The position numbers and the translations under genes were made by a program. Shown in pieces: positions 44,459-53,638 of a stretch of DNA of 64,000 nt (position 1 is its first letter; every line of letters starts with the position of its first letter). The notes beneath the pieces were generated by a model. That model was given only the letters and a program-made list of their open reading frames with translations, was not told where the DNA came from and did no database searches. Origin of the DNA: Clostridium neonatale (GTDB lineage: Bacteria; Bacillota; Clostridia; Clostridiales; Clostridiaceae); contig NZ_LN890328.1 in assembly GCF_001458595.1 (NCBI RefSeq), forward strand, positions 1,270,926 to 1,334,925, read 5' to 3'.

Positions 44459-45145
44459 ATGAAAAAAATCAGAATTCCAGGAGAGCTAGCACTATTTACA
44501 GCAGTAATTATTAACAGCCTTGGTATTGCCTTAATGACCAAAAGTAATTTTGGTATATCTTCTATCTCTTCAGTTCCTTATGTATTTAGTCAAGCTTTTA
44601 CAATATTAAGCTTTGGAACATGGAATTATACTTTTCAAACAATTTTAGTAATATCCTTAATGATTTTAAGTAGAAAAATTAATTTAAGTTATAGTTTTTC
44701 TTTTTTAATGGGTATTGCTTTTGGGAAAATGATAGATGTTCATGAATTATGGGTTTGCTTTTTACCTGATTCTTTAACTTATCATATTATTTACTTTATT
44801 TTAAGCTTTTTCATATTAGCATTTGGAATATGCTTATCTAATAATAGTATGCTTCCAATTATACCAACTGATACATTTCCAAGAGATTTATCAGCTATTT
44901 TAAATAAACCCTACAAATATGTTAAGACAACCTTTGATTTATGCTGCTTAACTACAACTGTTATAATTTCATTATTTATACTTCATAAAGCAGTTGGTGT
45001 TGGCATTGGTACAGTTATATGTGCATTTACTACTGGAAAAACTGTTTCAATTGTTCAAGGCTTTTTTGATAATCATGTAAAATTCTACAGATTAACATCC
45101 TTAAATAATTCACATGGTTCAAAAAAACATAATTTAAGTGTCTAA
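44459..45145 (+). CDS. YczE/YyaS-like (YitT-related) membrane protein
   Basis: A 228-residue polytopic membrane protein with about five hydrophobic segments. The opening GELALFTAVIINSLGIALMT then KSNFGISSISSVPYVFS, and the later LPIIPTDTFPRDLSAIL, are typical of the YczE/DUF6198 family. Transport or sensing roles have been suggested for relatives, but the function is unknown. Genes of this family are often found beside a LysR regulator, as here. Confidence 0.8.
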   Translation: MKKIRIPGELALFTAVIINSLGIALMTKSNFGISSISSVPYVFSQAFTILSFGTWNYTFQTILVISLMILSRKINLSYSFSFLMGIAFGKMIDVHELWVCFLPDSLTYHIIYFILSFFILAFGICLSNNSMLPIIPTDTFPRDLSAILNKPYKYVKTTFDLCCLTTTVIISLFILHKAVGVGIGTVICAFTTGKTVSIVQGFFDNHVKFYRLTSLNNSHGSKKHNLSV

Positions 45146-45169
45146 GTTAATCTTAGATACTAAATTATG
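45128..45169 (+). terminator. Terminator overlapping the end of the YczE-like gene
   Basis: The stem CATAATTTA..GTGTCTAAG / CTTAGATAC..AAATTATG spans 45128-45169 and includes the stop codon. It is followed by CTTTTCTT. Confidence 0.75.
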
Positions 45170-45347
45170 CTTTTCTTGATTATAGTAATCTATTGAATAA
45201 ATTTACAGCTTAACAAGAAGCTATATATTTTTTGTAGGCATGAATTTAGTAGCTGTTTACGCACTATTTTCATATGTGTTTATCTTTTGTTCTGATTATT
45301 GCCATTATTATAATTGATTATTCATAACGTTTCAATGTTACCCTTTA

Positions 45348-47300
45348 CTATATTGGAAGACTATCGACATTTTTCGAGAGGTGACTGTCACCAACCATTA
45401 TATCTTTAGCTTTTATCTGAGAACTAAAGTGATTCAATCTATCTTTAAAATAATTTCTAAGTACATCATCTTCACACCATATATAGCAGCCTTTAATTCC
45501 TCTTGTCATAAGAATTCTATAGGTATTTTTAATTATTTCATCACTTCTTCTTAAGGCTTCTTCTTTATTTTCCTTATATAATTTCTTTATGCCATTTAAG
45601 CTTTTATCACCTTTTGCTCTTTTAGTAAAATCAGTTACTATTTTTCCATTTTCAAATCGCAAGTCTTGTCCAATTATTACACCAACGTAATCAAATTCAA
45701 GTCCCTGGCATGTATGTATACATCCACATTCATTTACCGAATCTTTATCAATTGCCCATGTCTGCGTATTATTCAGGTTCCACTTCATTTTAAAATCATA
45801 CTCTGGGAATTCTATATCACTTTCACTTGAATTTATATTCTTTTTAGTTTTCCATTCATAGCAATATCCTGCCAAAAGCCTTGCTTTATTATTAATTAAA
45901 TTTTTCTCTTTAATTGCTTCTTCCATTTCTTTTGGATTATCAAATACTTTAAAATCAAAATCAAATTCAAAGCCATCAAAATTACCTGTATCTTCAATTT
46001 CTAATACATCATTAAGCCATGATATATATCCATCTGATCCATTACATCTAAATTGTGATGTTAATTCTAACTCTCTTGTTTTTACATTTAATAACTTAGC
46101 ATATCTTTCAATTTCATGTACACTTCCTATATCATCTAATGTTACTCTCTGATTATCATCTACAAAGAAAACTGAAACCTTAGCAGTATTTATAATTTCT
46201 TTAATTTGATTTTCACCAATATTTTTAAACATACCTGATTTTGCATTAAGTCTATGTGCTTCATCTACTATTAATACATCAATTTCATTCTCATCTGTAT
46301 CAGTATATACTCCAGATCCTTTAAATAAATTTTTAATGTATTTTTGCGTATAATTTCCTCTAAGTTTCTCTGCATATACATTTCTAGGTGCAGCATTCTT
46401 AGTAACATATTGACAGTTTAAACTCATATTGCATATCTTAACAAGAAGATTTATTGCTAAAACTGACTTTCCAGTACCAGGTCCACCTTTTACAATTATT
46501 GTTCTCTTTGTGTTTTCTTTAATACATTTACGTACAGTTTTCATAATACTTTCAAAAGCAACCTTTTGATCATCAATCATTATGAATTCTTCATTTCCAT
46601 CAATCATAATCTTAAGTGCATCTTGAAGTGATTTTGATGGTCTTATTTTTCCACCTTCAATATAATAAATACCTTTACCTTGATCTGGCTTTTTAACAAA
46701 CTTACAGATAAACTCTCTGAGCTTTATAACATCGCCTTTAGTATACGCTGGAGCCTTATTAAGATAATTATCATAAACTTCATTTTCAAGTGGATCATTT
46801 TCAATATTCTTTATATAGTTATGTAAATAAGCACAAGGGTGCAGTACAATATTTTCTTTTTCTACAGAATCATTATAATCTTCAATAAGACTTGCATATG
46901 ACCATGCCTGATATGAAGGATGAGATACCCTTCTTTTAGATCTGTTTATTACAGTTTTAACAATTCCATCTTCATCGTCTATGCATTCTAATTCATTCCA
47001 CTGTTTAAGTTCAACAATTATAACATTTTCCTTATCATTTTCATCAAGTCCAGTCAAAATGAAATCAACTCGTTTTGATGTTGCAGGTATTCTGTATTCA
47101 ATTGCTACACCACAATCATCTGGGATATCATTAGTATTAAGAGCCTTATACATATACAGCATAGAATTATCCCATGCCCTAAATTCATTTTCTCTAGATT
47201 TTCCTATTTTTCTTTTGTATTCTCTATCAATTAATATACTGATTTCATCGTTTGTAACATGATTCATAAAATCCTTTTTCCTTGCTTCATATACAATCAT
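45348..47300 (-). CDS. DUF2075-type nuclease-helicase fusion (putative defence protein)
   Basis: A 650-residue protein. An N-terminal restriction-endonuclease-like part has RVDFILTG and VIIVELKQW (D79, E97-x-K99, a PD-(D/E)xK pattern). The DUF2075 superfamily-1 P-loop helicase part has Walker A GGPGTGKSVLA near 269, Walker B DVLIVDEAHRL, motif III-like FFVDDNQR, HTCQGLEFDYVGV and a final LMTRGIKGCYIW. Such proteins are common in defence islands. The last 16 residues, starting at GDSHLSKNVDSLPI, are encoded by a REP-like repeat (45364-45392). The native end is therefore probably near LNHFSSQIKAKDIMV, and the tail was acquired by repeat insertion. Confidence 0.85.
   Translation of the reverse strand: MIVYEARKKDFMNHVTNDEISILIDREYKRKIGKSRENEFRAWDNSMLYMYKALNTNDIPDDCGVAIEYRIPATSKRVDFILTGLDENDKENVIIVELKQWNELECIDDEDGIVKTVINRSKRRVSHPSYQAWSYASLIEDYNDSVEKENIVLHPCAYLHNYIKNIENDPLENEVYDNYLNKAPAYTKGDVIKLREFICKFVKKPDQGKGIYYIEGGKIRPSKSLQDALKIMIDGNEEFIMIDDQKVAFESIMKTVRKCIKENTKRTIIVKGGPGTGKSVLAINLLVKICNMSLNCQYVTKNAAPRNVYAEKLRGNYTQKYIKNLFKGSGVYTDTDENEIDVLIVDEAHRLNAKSGMFKNIGENQIKEIINTAKVSVFFVDDNQRVTLDDIGSVHEIERYAKLLNVKTRELELTSQFRCNGSDGYISWLNDVLEIEDTGNFDGFEFDFDFKVFDNPKEMEEAIKEKNLINNKARLLAGYCYEWKTKKNINSSESDIEFPEYDFKMKWNLNNTQTWAIDKDSVNECGCIHTCQGLEFDYVGVIIGQDLRFENGKIVTDFTKRAKGDKSLNGIKKLYKENKEEALRRSDEIIKNTYRILMTRGIKGCYIWCEDDVLRNYFKDRLNHFSSQIKAKDIMVGDSHLSKNVDSLPI
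45364..45392. repeat. REP-like repeat, copy D
   Basis: TCGACATTTTTCGAGAG followed by GTGACTGTCACC. It lies inside the 3' end of the DUF2075 gene and supplies its last codons and stop. Confidence 0.8.
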
Positions 47301-47345
47301 GTTAAGCTCTCCTTTAATGGTTATTAAATATTATAAGTCTATATA

Positions 47346-47374
47346 TCGACATTCTTCGAGAGGTGACTGTCACC
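47346..47374. repeat. REP-like repeat, copy E
   Basis: TCGACATTCTTCGAGAG followed by GTGACTGTCACC, five bases beyond the stop codon of the second MazG-like gene. Confidence 0.8.
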
Positions 47375-47378
47375 TTCA

Positions 47379-47696
47379 CTATAGCTCAGTATATTTTTTA
47401 CTGTTTCCTTTTGCTTTTTCAACTGGATATTTCTTTTCATTCTTATCCATTTTGTTATTTATTATTTCTTCAATATTAACACCAAGACAATCTGCCATAT
47501 GTACACAATAAACTAAAACATCTGCAAGTTCTTCACATACATGCTCTTTGTTATAGTTTTCTTCATCCCATAAAAATTCTTCTAAAAGCTCAGCAGCTTC
47601 TATTGATATTGCTTTACTTAAATTTGCTGGTGTATGAAACTGAGACCAGTCTCTGTCATTTCTGAATTTTCTTATTCTTTCTATTGTTTTTTGCAT
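47379..47696 (-). CDS. MazG-like nucleotide pyrophosphohydrolase, copy 2
   Basis: A 105-residue near-duplicate of the protein at 23266-23583; for example EAAELLEEF replaces EAGELLEEF and LGVNIEEIINN replaces IGVDIDEIINS. All acidic metal-binding residues are kept. It lies inside the defence island with a REP-like unit at its 3' end and a terminator-like stem upstream, so it probably moved as a module. It degrades non-canonical or surplus NTPs in characterised relatives; a role in anti-phage nucleotide depletion is conceivable but unsupported. Confidence 0.9.
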   Translation of the reverse strand: MQKTIERIRKFRNDRDWSQFHTPANLSKAISIEAAELLEEFLWDEENYNKEHVCEELADVLVYCVHMADCLGVNIEEIINNKMDKNEKKYPVEKAKGNSKKYTEL

Positions 47697-47778
47697 TTTA
47701 TTAAACCTCTATCTTTACATATTTGTTTCTTTTATTATATCATTTACTGAATAAAATTTTAGATTATATGCAAAAAAA

Positions 47779-47802
47779 GCCTTAGTAAATTCTAAGACTT
47801 TA
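47779..47802 (-). terminator. Terminator-like stem
   Basis: AGTCTTAGAATTTACTAAGG then CTTTTTTT on the minus strand, just after a short frame ending at 47809. It has the same form as the stems at 21243 and 24287. Confidence 0.6.
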
Positions 47803-47808
47803 GTTTCA

Positions 47809-47946
47809 TTAAATTCCACATCTATAAGCTCTAACATTTTTCACTTCAATAGAAACAAACTTCTTAATCTGTATCGCTTTTCCTTTTAATTCATTTGGAG
47901 CCATTTTTTTGTTTATCCTTTTAGATGTATCATTATTAAAATTCAT
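47809..47946 (-). CDS. Short hypothetical frame, probably a gene remnant (45 codons)
   Basis: It reads MNFNNDTSKRINKKMAPNEL then KGKAIQIKKFVSIEVKNVRA and a stop. There is no good ribosome binding site, and in-frame stops lie directly upstream. It looks like the C-terminal scrap of a lost gene of the island. I do not recognise it. Confidence 0.3.
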   Translation of the reverse strand: MNFNNDTSKRINKKMAPNELKGKAIQIKKFVSIEVKNVRAYRCGI

Positions 47947-47992
47947 GAGCATCTTCATTAATCATTTAAAGTTGTTAACTAAAAGTTTTCAT

Positions 47993-48823
47993 CTAAAAAA
48001 ACTTTTTCAAATCTTCAATACTTTCCAAATCAAAAATGTTTAGCCCAATTTCTTCAACCTTTTCTTCAGATAAATTCATTATCTTTTCTTCATAAATTTT
48101 AGGTAGTTCTTTAAATTTTCTATTAAGTTGTTTTAGAAGAAGTTCTGTTTTCCCCTCTTCTATCTTCTCTCTATCTCTTTCTAATAAAGTCATGAACTCC
48201 ACCTCCATATTTTTATCTTTTTTAACTGCATTTACTCTTTCATGTATATGCTTAACAAGTTCACTTTTCGCATTAGCTGCTACCGCATCAGTTGAATCTT
48301 CAACATAGTTTAAAAATTCTAAGATTTCTATATCTAGATCATTAATACATCCTTTTGTATTTAATATTATTTTTTGCGCATCATCTTTAAGTTTTATATT
48401 ACTATCTTCCAAACATACATTTTCAAAAGTATACTTATGACGCCCTTCATTGAAATAATCAAAAGTACATATAAATATAACATATGACTTTGTGAGTTCT
48501 CTATAATCTTGACTTTTTTAGATACAGTCTATATCTATATTTCCTTGATAATATCTCATTCTCTTTCCAAGATTCTTATTATCAGTTCTTTGCATCTCTA
48601 TGTTATATACTGTATCATTTTCGTCTTTAACATAAACATCAAGTCTTATTCCCTTACATTCTAAAAGAAGATCTATTGTCTTTTGATTTTCCGGCATTTC
48701 AATTCTGTCTATCTCAATGTTAAGAAGCTTTTCTAAAAACTCTTTGCATATTTCCTTATCACTCATAACCTTTGCAAAAAGGAAATCATCTTCTAAATTC
48801 AGTTCTTGTAAAGTTTTATTCAT
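47993..48823 (-). pseudogene. Rpn-family recombination-promoting nuclease, interrupted by an in-frame stop
   Basis: Two open frames (48518-48823 and 47993-48412) are in the same frame and together give a normal Rpn/PD-(D/E)xK transposase-like protein of about 276 residues. The N-terminus LEDDFLFAKVMSDKEICKEF and catalytic GIRLDVYVKDENDTVYNIEM are followed by MRYYQGNIDIDCI, a TAA at 48518-48520, and then directly KSQDYRELTKSYVIFICTFD, the usual continuation. A single nonsense mutation therefore splits the gene. Rpn proteins are DNA endonucleases linked to defence and recombination. Confidence 0.88.
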
Positions 48824-49014
48824 ATTAAGTTTTCCTTTGTCTCTTTTTTATCTTTAGTAAAATTATTGCCATATTACATTAAATTATAATCTTTCGCATT
48901 TATAATATATAATCTTTTTCTTATCATTATTATATATTATGACTTATACATTCTTCAATAAGCTAAAATAAATAGCCCTGAAAACTCAAGGCATAATAAC
49001 TATTTGTATTTTAA

Positions 49015-49062
49015 TCGACATTTTCCGGGAGGTGACTGTCACCATGAATGGTGACAGTCACC
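49015..49062. repeat. REP-like repeat, copy F, with inverted second core
   Basis: TCGACATTTTCCGGGAG and GTGACTGTCACC are followed after ATGAAT by the inverted core GGTGACAGTCACC. Positions 49031-49062 thus form a 15-bp perfect inverted repeat with a 2-base centre. The last base overlaps the stop codon of the DUF2357 gene. A terminator-like stem (48974-48993) follows further left. Confidence 0.8.
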
Positions 49063-51722
49063 TAAAGGCTACCTAAAAGTCTCCTCAAACTTCTCACAGT
49101 CCTTCTTCTAAACTCATCCTTAGAAACTTCCACAACCATATTCCCCTTAATGCTTTTTACAGCTGTATCTGTAACAATAACATTAATTCCATCAATATCA
49201 AATGCTTCAATATTTCCAGCTTCTTTATTTACCTTCGCCATAACATCATCCTTTGTAAATCTTTTTAGTTCCATCCAAAGTCTAAATTCTTCTTTGTTTT
49301 TAATGCAAAGTTCTTCAAGTGTATTTGCATTATTTAAAAGATAGAATGTTGTATAAATAGGTCTTCTTAATGGAAAACCATTTGAAATTATTTTATGTGA
49401 AAGTTCTATCCATTCTTCAATTTCAAATCTACAATATAATTCATCTGAAGCTTTAGGTATTTCAGTTATTTCATTTCTTTTAAGTACATTGATTTCTTTT
49501 ACTTTCCCATAGCATGTAATTCCTGAATCTTCACCAAAGAAATTTTTTGATTTATATAATGCAATATATTTTATATTGTTTTTTACAAGGTTAATATTTT
49601 TCTTTGGCATATGATAGAACTTATTTGAAATATTTATATTATACTGCTCTTTATCTTTTAATGTTCCAACAAGGACATTTCGCTCATTAAAGTATTCATC
49701 TTTCAAGTATGTGTCTTTTCCTATTTTATCTATTGATCTTTCAAATGTTGAATATGATGATTCATTAATAAGCTCATCTAAGAAATTTTCCATAAGACCT
49801 GTAGTTGAAGGCAAAAAAGGAAATGCTCCAACATTAACCTCTTCTATACTTTTATAAAATCTATGATTTTTAAATTCTTCTTCATTATCATATGGAAATA
49901 ATACAAATGCTCCAAAAATACAGTTATTTATGTTTTTGTGATTACCAAAGAAATCATTGTTATTTAATAAACTTTCGTTTTTTAACAATTCTTCATTCTT
50001 TAATGAATCTTCACATTTTAGTAAATCCTCATTTTTCAATAAATATTCATCTTTTAATAAATTTACATTTTCTTTTAAATTTTCATTTTTTAAATATTTT
50101 GAAGAATATGTATCCATATTACTAATTTCATCTTTACCTAGATCTTTAGAATTTTCAAGTTTTAATGAGTTTTTATGAAAAAGTTTATCTTTTTTATAAT
50201 CATAAATTATAGCATCACGATACCTGTGCATTGTATTTATATCTTCTTCTTTTGGACCTGGTGTATTATATTTTTCTTTATATTTAGATGATGTATCAAT
50301 CTTATACTTTGCATCAAATATAAACTCATATGCCTTTAAAGTTCCATCTTTACAAATAGAAAGTATATTATCTGGCTTTTGTGATACAGTTTTTGAATCT
50401 CTTCCAGCATTATAATATACTATAAACTCTTCATTAGTTTTAGGATTTAAATATTTAAAGGAAGCTTCTTTTCCTTTCTTTAAAGTAACATACACCCCAT
50501 CTTTATTTAGCTTTAAAACATCAGTAGAAATTAGTTTATATTTTTTCTTAAGCAATGAGTTTATCTTAATGAAACACCAATATTCATACAATACTGAAAG
50601 TTCCTTCATTGATAATGTAAAAATATTAGAATTTATACTTAATCCTTTTTGCAGCATCAAATAATACTTATACAAATCCTTATATCCACTACCCATGGAA
50701 AATACAAGTGATAAATTTGCTTCATTATATTGTGGAGATACTCTGCTTAAAAATGATGTATTAAGTCTTTTATTGATTTCTCTTTTATATTTTTTTAATT
50801 TTTCTATAACATCTATATCTTTATTACTTTTATATCTTTTTGTTACATTTTCATCTTTTTTATTTTTATCATATTTTATTATAAAAGCATCAATTTTCTT
50901 AATAATCTTAATTAACATAAATTTTGTAAATCTATTTTCTTTTGTATCTTCACTAACTATCTTTTTAACTACTAAAGCTTTTTCTGGAACATATGAATTA
51001 TTTACCTTTTTCAATAAATAAGGTCTTTTTTCTAAATATTTAATACTTTCATTACTTACATTTCTAACTTTATGATATTTAACTATACTTTCCTCTTTTT
51101 GAAGCATATGATTTGGATTGCATAATATAATATCTATTGAGCGTATTAGTTTATCAAAAACATATGCTAATATACTGTAAAACTCACTATCATTATTATT
51201 TTTCTTATTAATGATTTGTGTAGACATATATGTTCTAGATAAAAATCCATATGCTAAATTATATATTTCTTCATTTACATCGTTAAGTATAGCTTGATAA
51301 TCTTCTTTATAGCTTATCTTACTTGGATATACCTCTAGTGTAATTTTAAGTTCTTCCTTATTATTCACCTTTACTATTAAATCAGTATATCCAATATCAC
51401 CTTTAAAATTAATTATTCCACTTAAATCCTGACTTTTTGAGGTTATTCTAGTAACTTTTTTTCTAATATTTAGATTATCATGATAGAACTCTATATTTTT
51501 ATTATCTTTATTCTTACTTTGTATTATTATCTCATAATCAGAATATTCCTTAAGATACAGCCCTTTTATATATTGAATATTATCACTTGAAATGTGATCT
51601 TCATCATATACAGCCTTAAATTCTCCATTATCATGTCCATAATTTTCACCTTTAAGAACAAAAATAACATTTTGTGTTTCAATACATATAAGTTCATTAC
51701 TGCCAGAAGGTTGTGAATCCAT
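49062..51722 (-). CDS. DUF2357 restriction-endonuclease-like protein, partner of the McrB-type ATPase
   Basis: An 886-residue protein of the DUF2357 family, the nuclease-like partner (McrC-equivalent) of McrB-type ATPases. The start ATG at 51722 has AGGAGG upstream and overlaps the ATPase gene by 26 bases. The PD-(D/E)xK-like region is KPDNILSICKDGTLKAYEFI then FDAKYKID (D..E.K-type). Inserted near residues 555-600 is a tandem hexapeptide array, LLKDEY-LLKNED-LLKCED-SLKNEE-LLKNES and similar units, absent from the family core as far as I can tell. A decayed paralogous segment lies at 42335-42495. Confidence 0.82.
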   Translation of the reverse strand: MDSQPSGSNELICIETQNVIFVLKGENYGHDNGEFKAVYDEDHISSDNIQYIKGLYLKEYSDYEIIIQSKNKDNKNIEFYHDNLNIRKKVTRITSKSQDLSGIINFKGDIGYTDLIVKVNNKEELKITLEVYPSKISYKEDYQAILNDVNEEIYNLAYGFLSRTYMSTQIINKKNNNDSEFYSILAYVFDKLIRSIDIILCNPNHMLQKEESIVKYHKVRNVSNESIKYLEKRPYLLKKVNNSYVPEKALVVKKIVSEDTKENRFTKFMLIKIIKKIDAFIIKYDKNKKDENVTKRYKSNKDIDVIEKLKKYKREINKRLNTSFLSRVSPQYNEANLSLVFSMGSGYKDLYKYYLMLQKGLSINSNIFTLSMKELSVLYEYWCFIKINSLLKKKYKLISTDVLKLNKDGVYVTLKKGKEASFKYLNPKTNEEFIVYYNAGRDSKTVSQKPDNILSICKDGTLKAYEFIFDAKYKIDTSSKYKEKYNTPGPKEEDINTMHRYRDAIIYDYKKDKLFHKNSLKLENSKDLGKDEISNMDTYSSKYLKNENLKENVNLLKDEYLLKNEDLLKCEDSLKNEELLKNESLLNNNDFFGNHKNINNCIFGAFVLFPYDNEEEFKNHRFYKSIEEVNVGAFPFLPSTTGLMENFLDELINESSYSTFERSIDKIGKDTYLKDEYFNERNVLVGTLKDKEQYNINISNKFYHMPKKNINLVKNNIKYIALYKSKNFFGEDSGITCYGKVKEINVLKRNEITEIPKASDELYCRFEIEEWIELSHKIISNGFPLRRPIYTTFYLLNNANTLEELCIKNKEEFRLWMELKRFTKDDVMAKVNKEAGNIEAFDIDGINVIVTDTAVKSIKGNMVVEVSKDEFRRRTVRSLRRLLGSL

Positions 51723-53583
51723 CACGTATGAACCTCCTAATCATGTAAATTAACTTTAAACTGCTTGACTTATAAATACATTTAAATGTTTTATTATCAA
51801 TTTGTAACTGTTCTGTATTTTCTGTTTTTGCTGCAATTAGATCTTCTAATTTCTTTAATTCACCGTTCTCTATATAGTCTCTATTATCAAATTTATATCC
51901 TGAGTTAAATTCTTCAAAAAGATCAATTAAAACATCTTTAACATCATCACTGCTTCCACTTATTTTAGAAAGAATTTTTTGTACAATACAAATATCAAAA
52001 GCTTCATCAGCATCTAATAACTTATATTTATCTGCATAAATCATATAAAATACAATTTCATCTCTTACTCTGTATCCAAAATGGTAGTTGTATTTTTCAA
52101 GAATATTGTTTATATTAATAAGCTTGTCTATAATATCTTTTGCAATATCTTTATAATCAATGCAATCCTTAATCTTTAAAAATTCACTTTTAAGAAAATC
52201 ATTGTGATAAGTCTTTGGTTCAATATTATTTTCTGTAAAAATATGTTTAAATGAATAATTTAAATTTACTTTGTTAAATTCAATTGTATTTGCTCTATCT
52301 AAAACTTTTTTACTAAATGGGAATGTAGTTTCATCCATATTTACTGTTCCTATGATATAAACATTTTGAGGAATATATACATCACCATATTTACTTATAG
52401 CTTCATTATCATTTCCAATAGCTTCTTCTTTTAAAAGATAATTTGTTATAATTTCTTTATCTTCATTAAGTTTTCTTGTTTCCATAAGTGAAAGAATATC
52501 ACTAAAATAATATTCAACCCTTGCAAGGTTCATTTCATCTAAGCATATAAAATAAGGAAGTTCAGGATTAAGCATTGCATTATAGCAGATTTCTGTTATT
52601 ATACCTGGATTAAAATTTCCTTCTATATTTCTAAAACCTAAAAGATCTGTGCTGTCTGACCAATCTGGCTTTACTGGAATTAAATTAAATCTTTTGTTTT
52701 CAGCTGTAGCACCAAGAGCTTTTGCAAATAATTCTATAATCTTGCTTTTACCAGTTCCTGATATTCCTGATAAAATTACAAATGGTTTTGTTTTTAATGA
52801 AATGTATAAATTTTTAATTAATGTCTTTTCATATGAAAATCCTTCATTTTTAATAAAATCATAAATATGGTCAATTGCTTCATTTGTGTTGAAATCTGAA
52901 ATAATTTCATTTTCTTCAGTTTCTTTAAAATCTTCAATTTCATCTGGATTTTCAAGATTTTCATTTTTATTTGTTCTATATTCATTTAGATCTGCTTTAC
53001 CTTCAATTTCCTTTAAATAATATTCATTGTATATTTTAATAATTTCAGATAAATCATTTAATATTATATCTTCTGATGGAAAATCATTAAGTGAATATTC
53101 CTTGTAATAAATACACCCTTCTTCATAATCCCTATTACCAACTGTTAAGTCATTATCACTTTTAAAAATTGTACTATTAAATTCATTTCTAAAATGTTCT
53201 CTTGCCCTTTGCATCTCATCTCTAGCTTTTTTATTGCCTAATTTATTTTTTAAATTTGTGCAACCTTGATTTAAAGTTAAATACAATCTTTGCATATCTT
53301 CACTAAAAAGATATACAATATATATTCCTTCTTGAATTGTAGTTGTGATTTTAGGATTAAAAATAGCTATCCAAGGATATCGCGTCCAACCTCCAGCTCC
53401 ACAAGATGCTTTAACATCTAAATCTATATTTGATAAATACAATTCATTAATTACATCTCTAATTGCATCTCGTGATGTATAATTTATGAATTGAAACATT
53501 GAGCTTTCTTTGTTATATAGTTCTGATTTCTTTTTACTTAAGTAGTTTTCCATTATGTTTTTTAATATTTCATCTATTTTCAT
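51697..53583 (-). CDS. McrB-like AAA+ GTPase/ATPase with MrcB_N (DUF3578) domain
   Basis: A 628-residue protein. Residues 1-190 are an MrcB_N/DUF3578-type DNA-reading domain (INYTSRDAIRDVINELYL, GAGGWTRYPWIAIFNPKITT). Residues 255 onward form the McrB-type AAA+ motor, with Walker A GISGTGKS (273-280), Walker B FICLDEMNLARVEYYFSDIL and the sensor/NTD-like IIGTVNMDETTFPFSKKVLD. With the DUF2357 protein it forms a McrBC-like, type IV-style restriction machine expected to cut modified DNA. It is the middle gene of a three-gene operon divergent from the dnd operon. Which base modification it reads is unknown. Confidence 0.88.
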   Translation of the reverse strand: MKIDEILKNIMENYLSKKKSELYNKESSMFQFINYTSRDAIRDVINELYLSNIDLDVKASCGAGGWTRYPWIAIFNPKITTTIQEGIYIVYLFSEDMQRLYLTLNQGCTNLKNKLGNKKARDEMQRAREHFRNEFNSTIFKSDNDLTVGNRDYEEGCIYYKEYSLNDFPSEDIILNDLSEIIKIYNEYYLKEIEGKADLNEYRTNKNENLENPDEIEDFKETEENEIISDFNTNEAIDHIYDFIKNEGFSYEKTLIKNLYISLKTKPFVILSGISGTGKSKIIELFAKALGATAENKRFNLIPVKPDWSDSTDLLGFRNIEGNFNPGIITEICYNAMLNPELPYFICLDEMNLARVEYYFSDILSLMETRKLNEDKEIITNYLLKEEAIGNDNEAISKYGDVYIPQNVYIIGTVNMDETTFPFSKKVLDRANTIEFNKVNLNYSFKHIFTENNIEPKTYHNDFLKSEFLKIKDCIDYKDIAKDIIDKLININNILEKYNYHFGYRVRDEIVFYMIYADKYKLLDADEAFDICIVQKILSKISGSSDDVKDVLIDLFEEFNSGYKFDNRDYIENGELKKLEDLIAAKTENTEQLQIDNKTFKCIYKSSSLKLIYMIRRFIRDGFTTFWQ

Positions 53584-53638
53584 AGTGTCACCTTTATGCT
53601 TGTATTAATTATTTTTCTCTATTATTAAATTTCAAAAT

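Noticed and set aside
47809..47946. 45-codon frame as an antitoxin gene
   Set aside because: There is no ribosome binding site, no toxin partner and stops directly upstream. Listed only as a low-confidence remnant.
20816..49062. The GGTGACTGTCACC units as a CRISPR array
   Set aside because: The copies lie kilobases apart, not at regular short spacing, and no cas gene is present.
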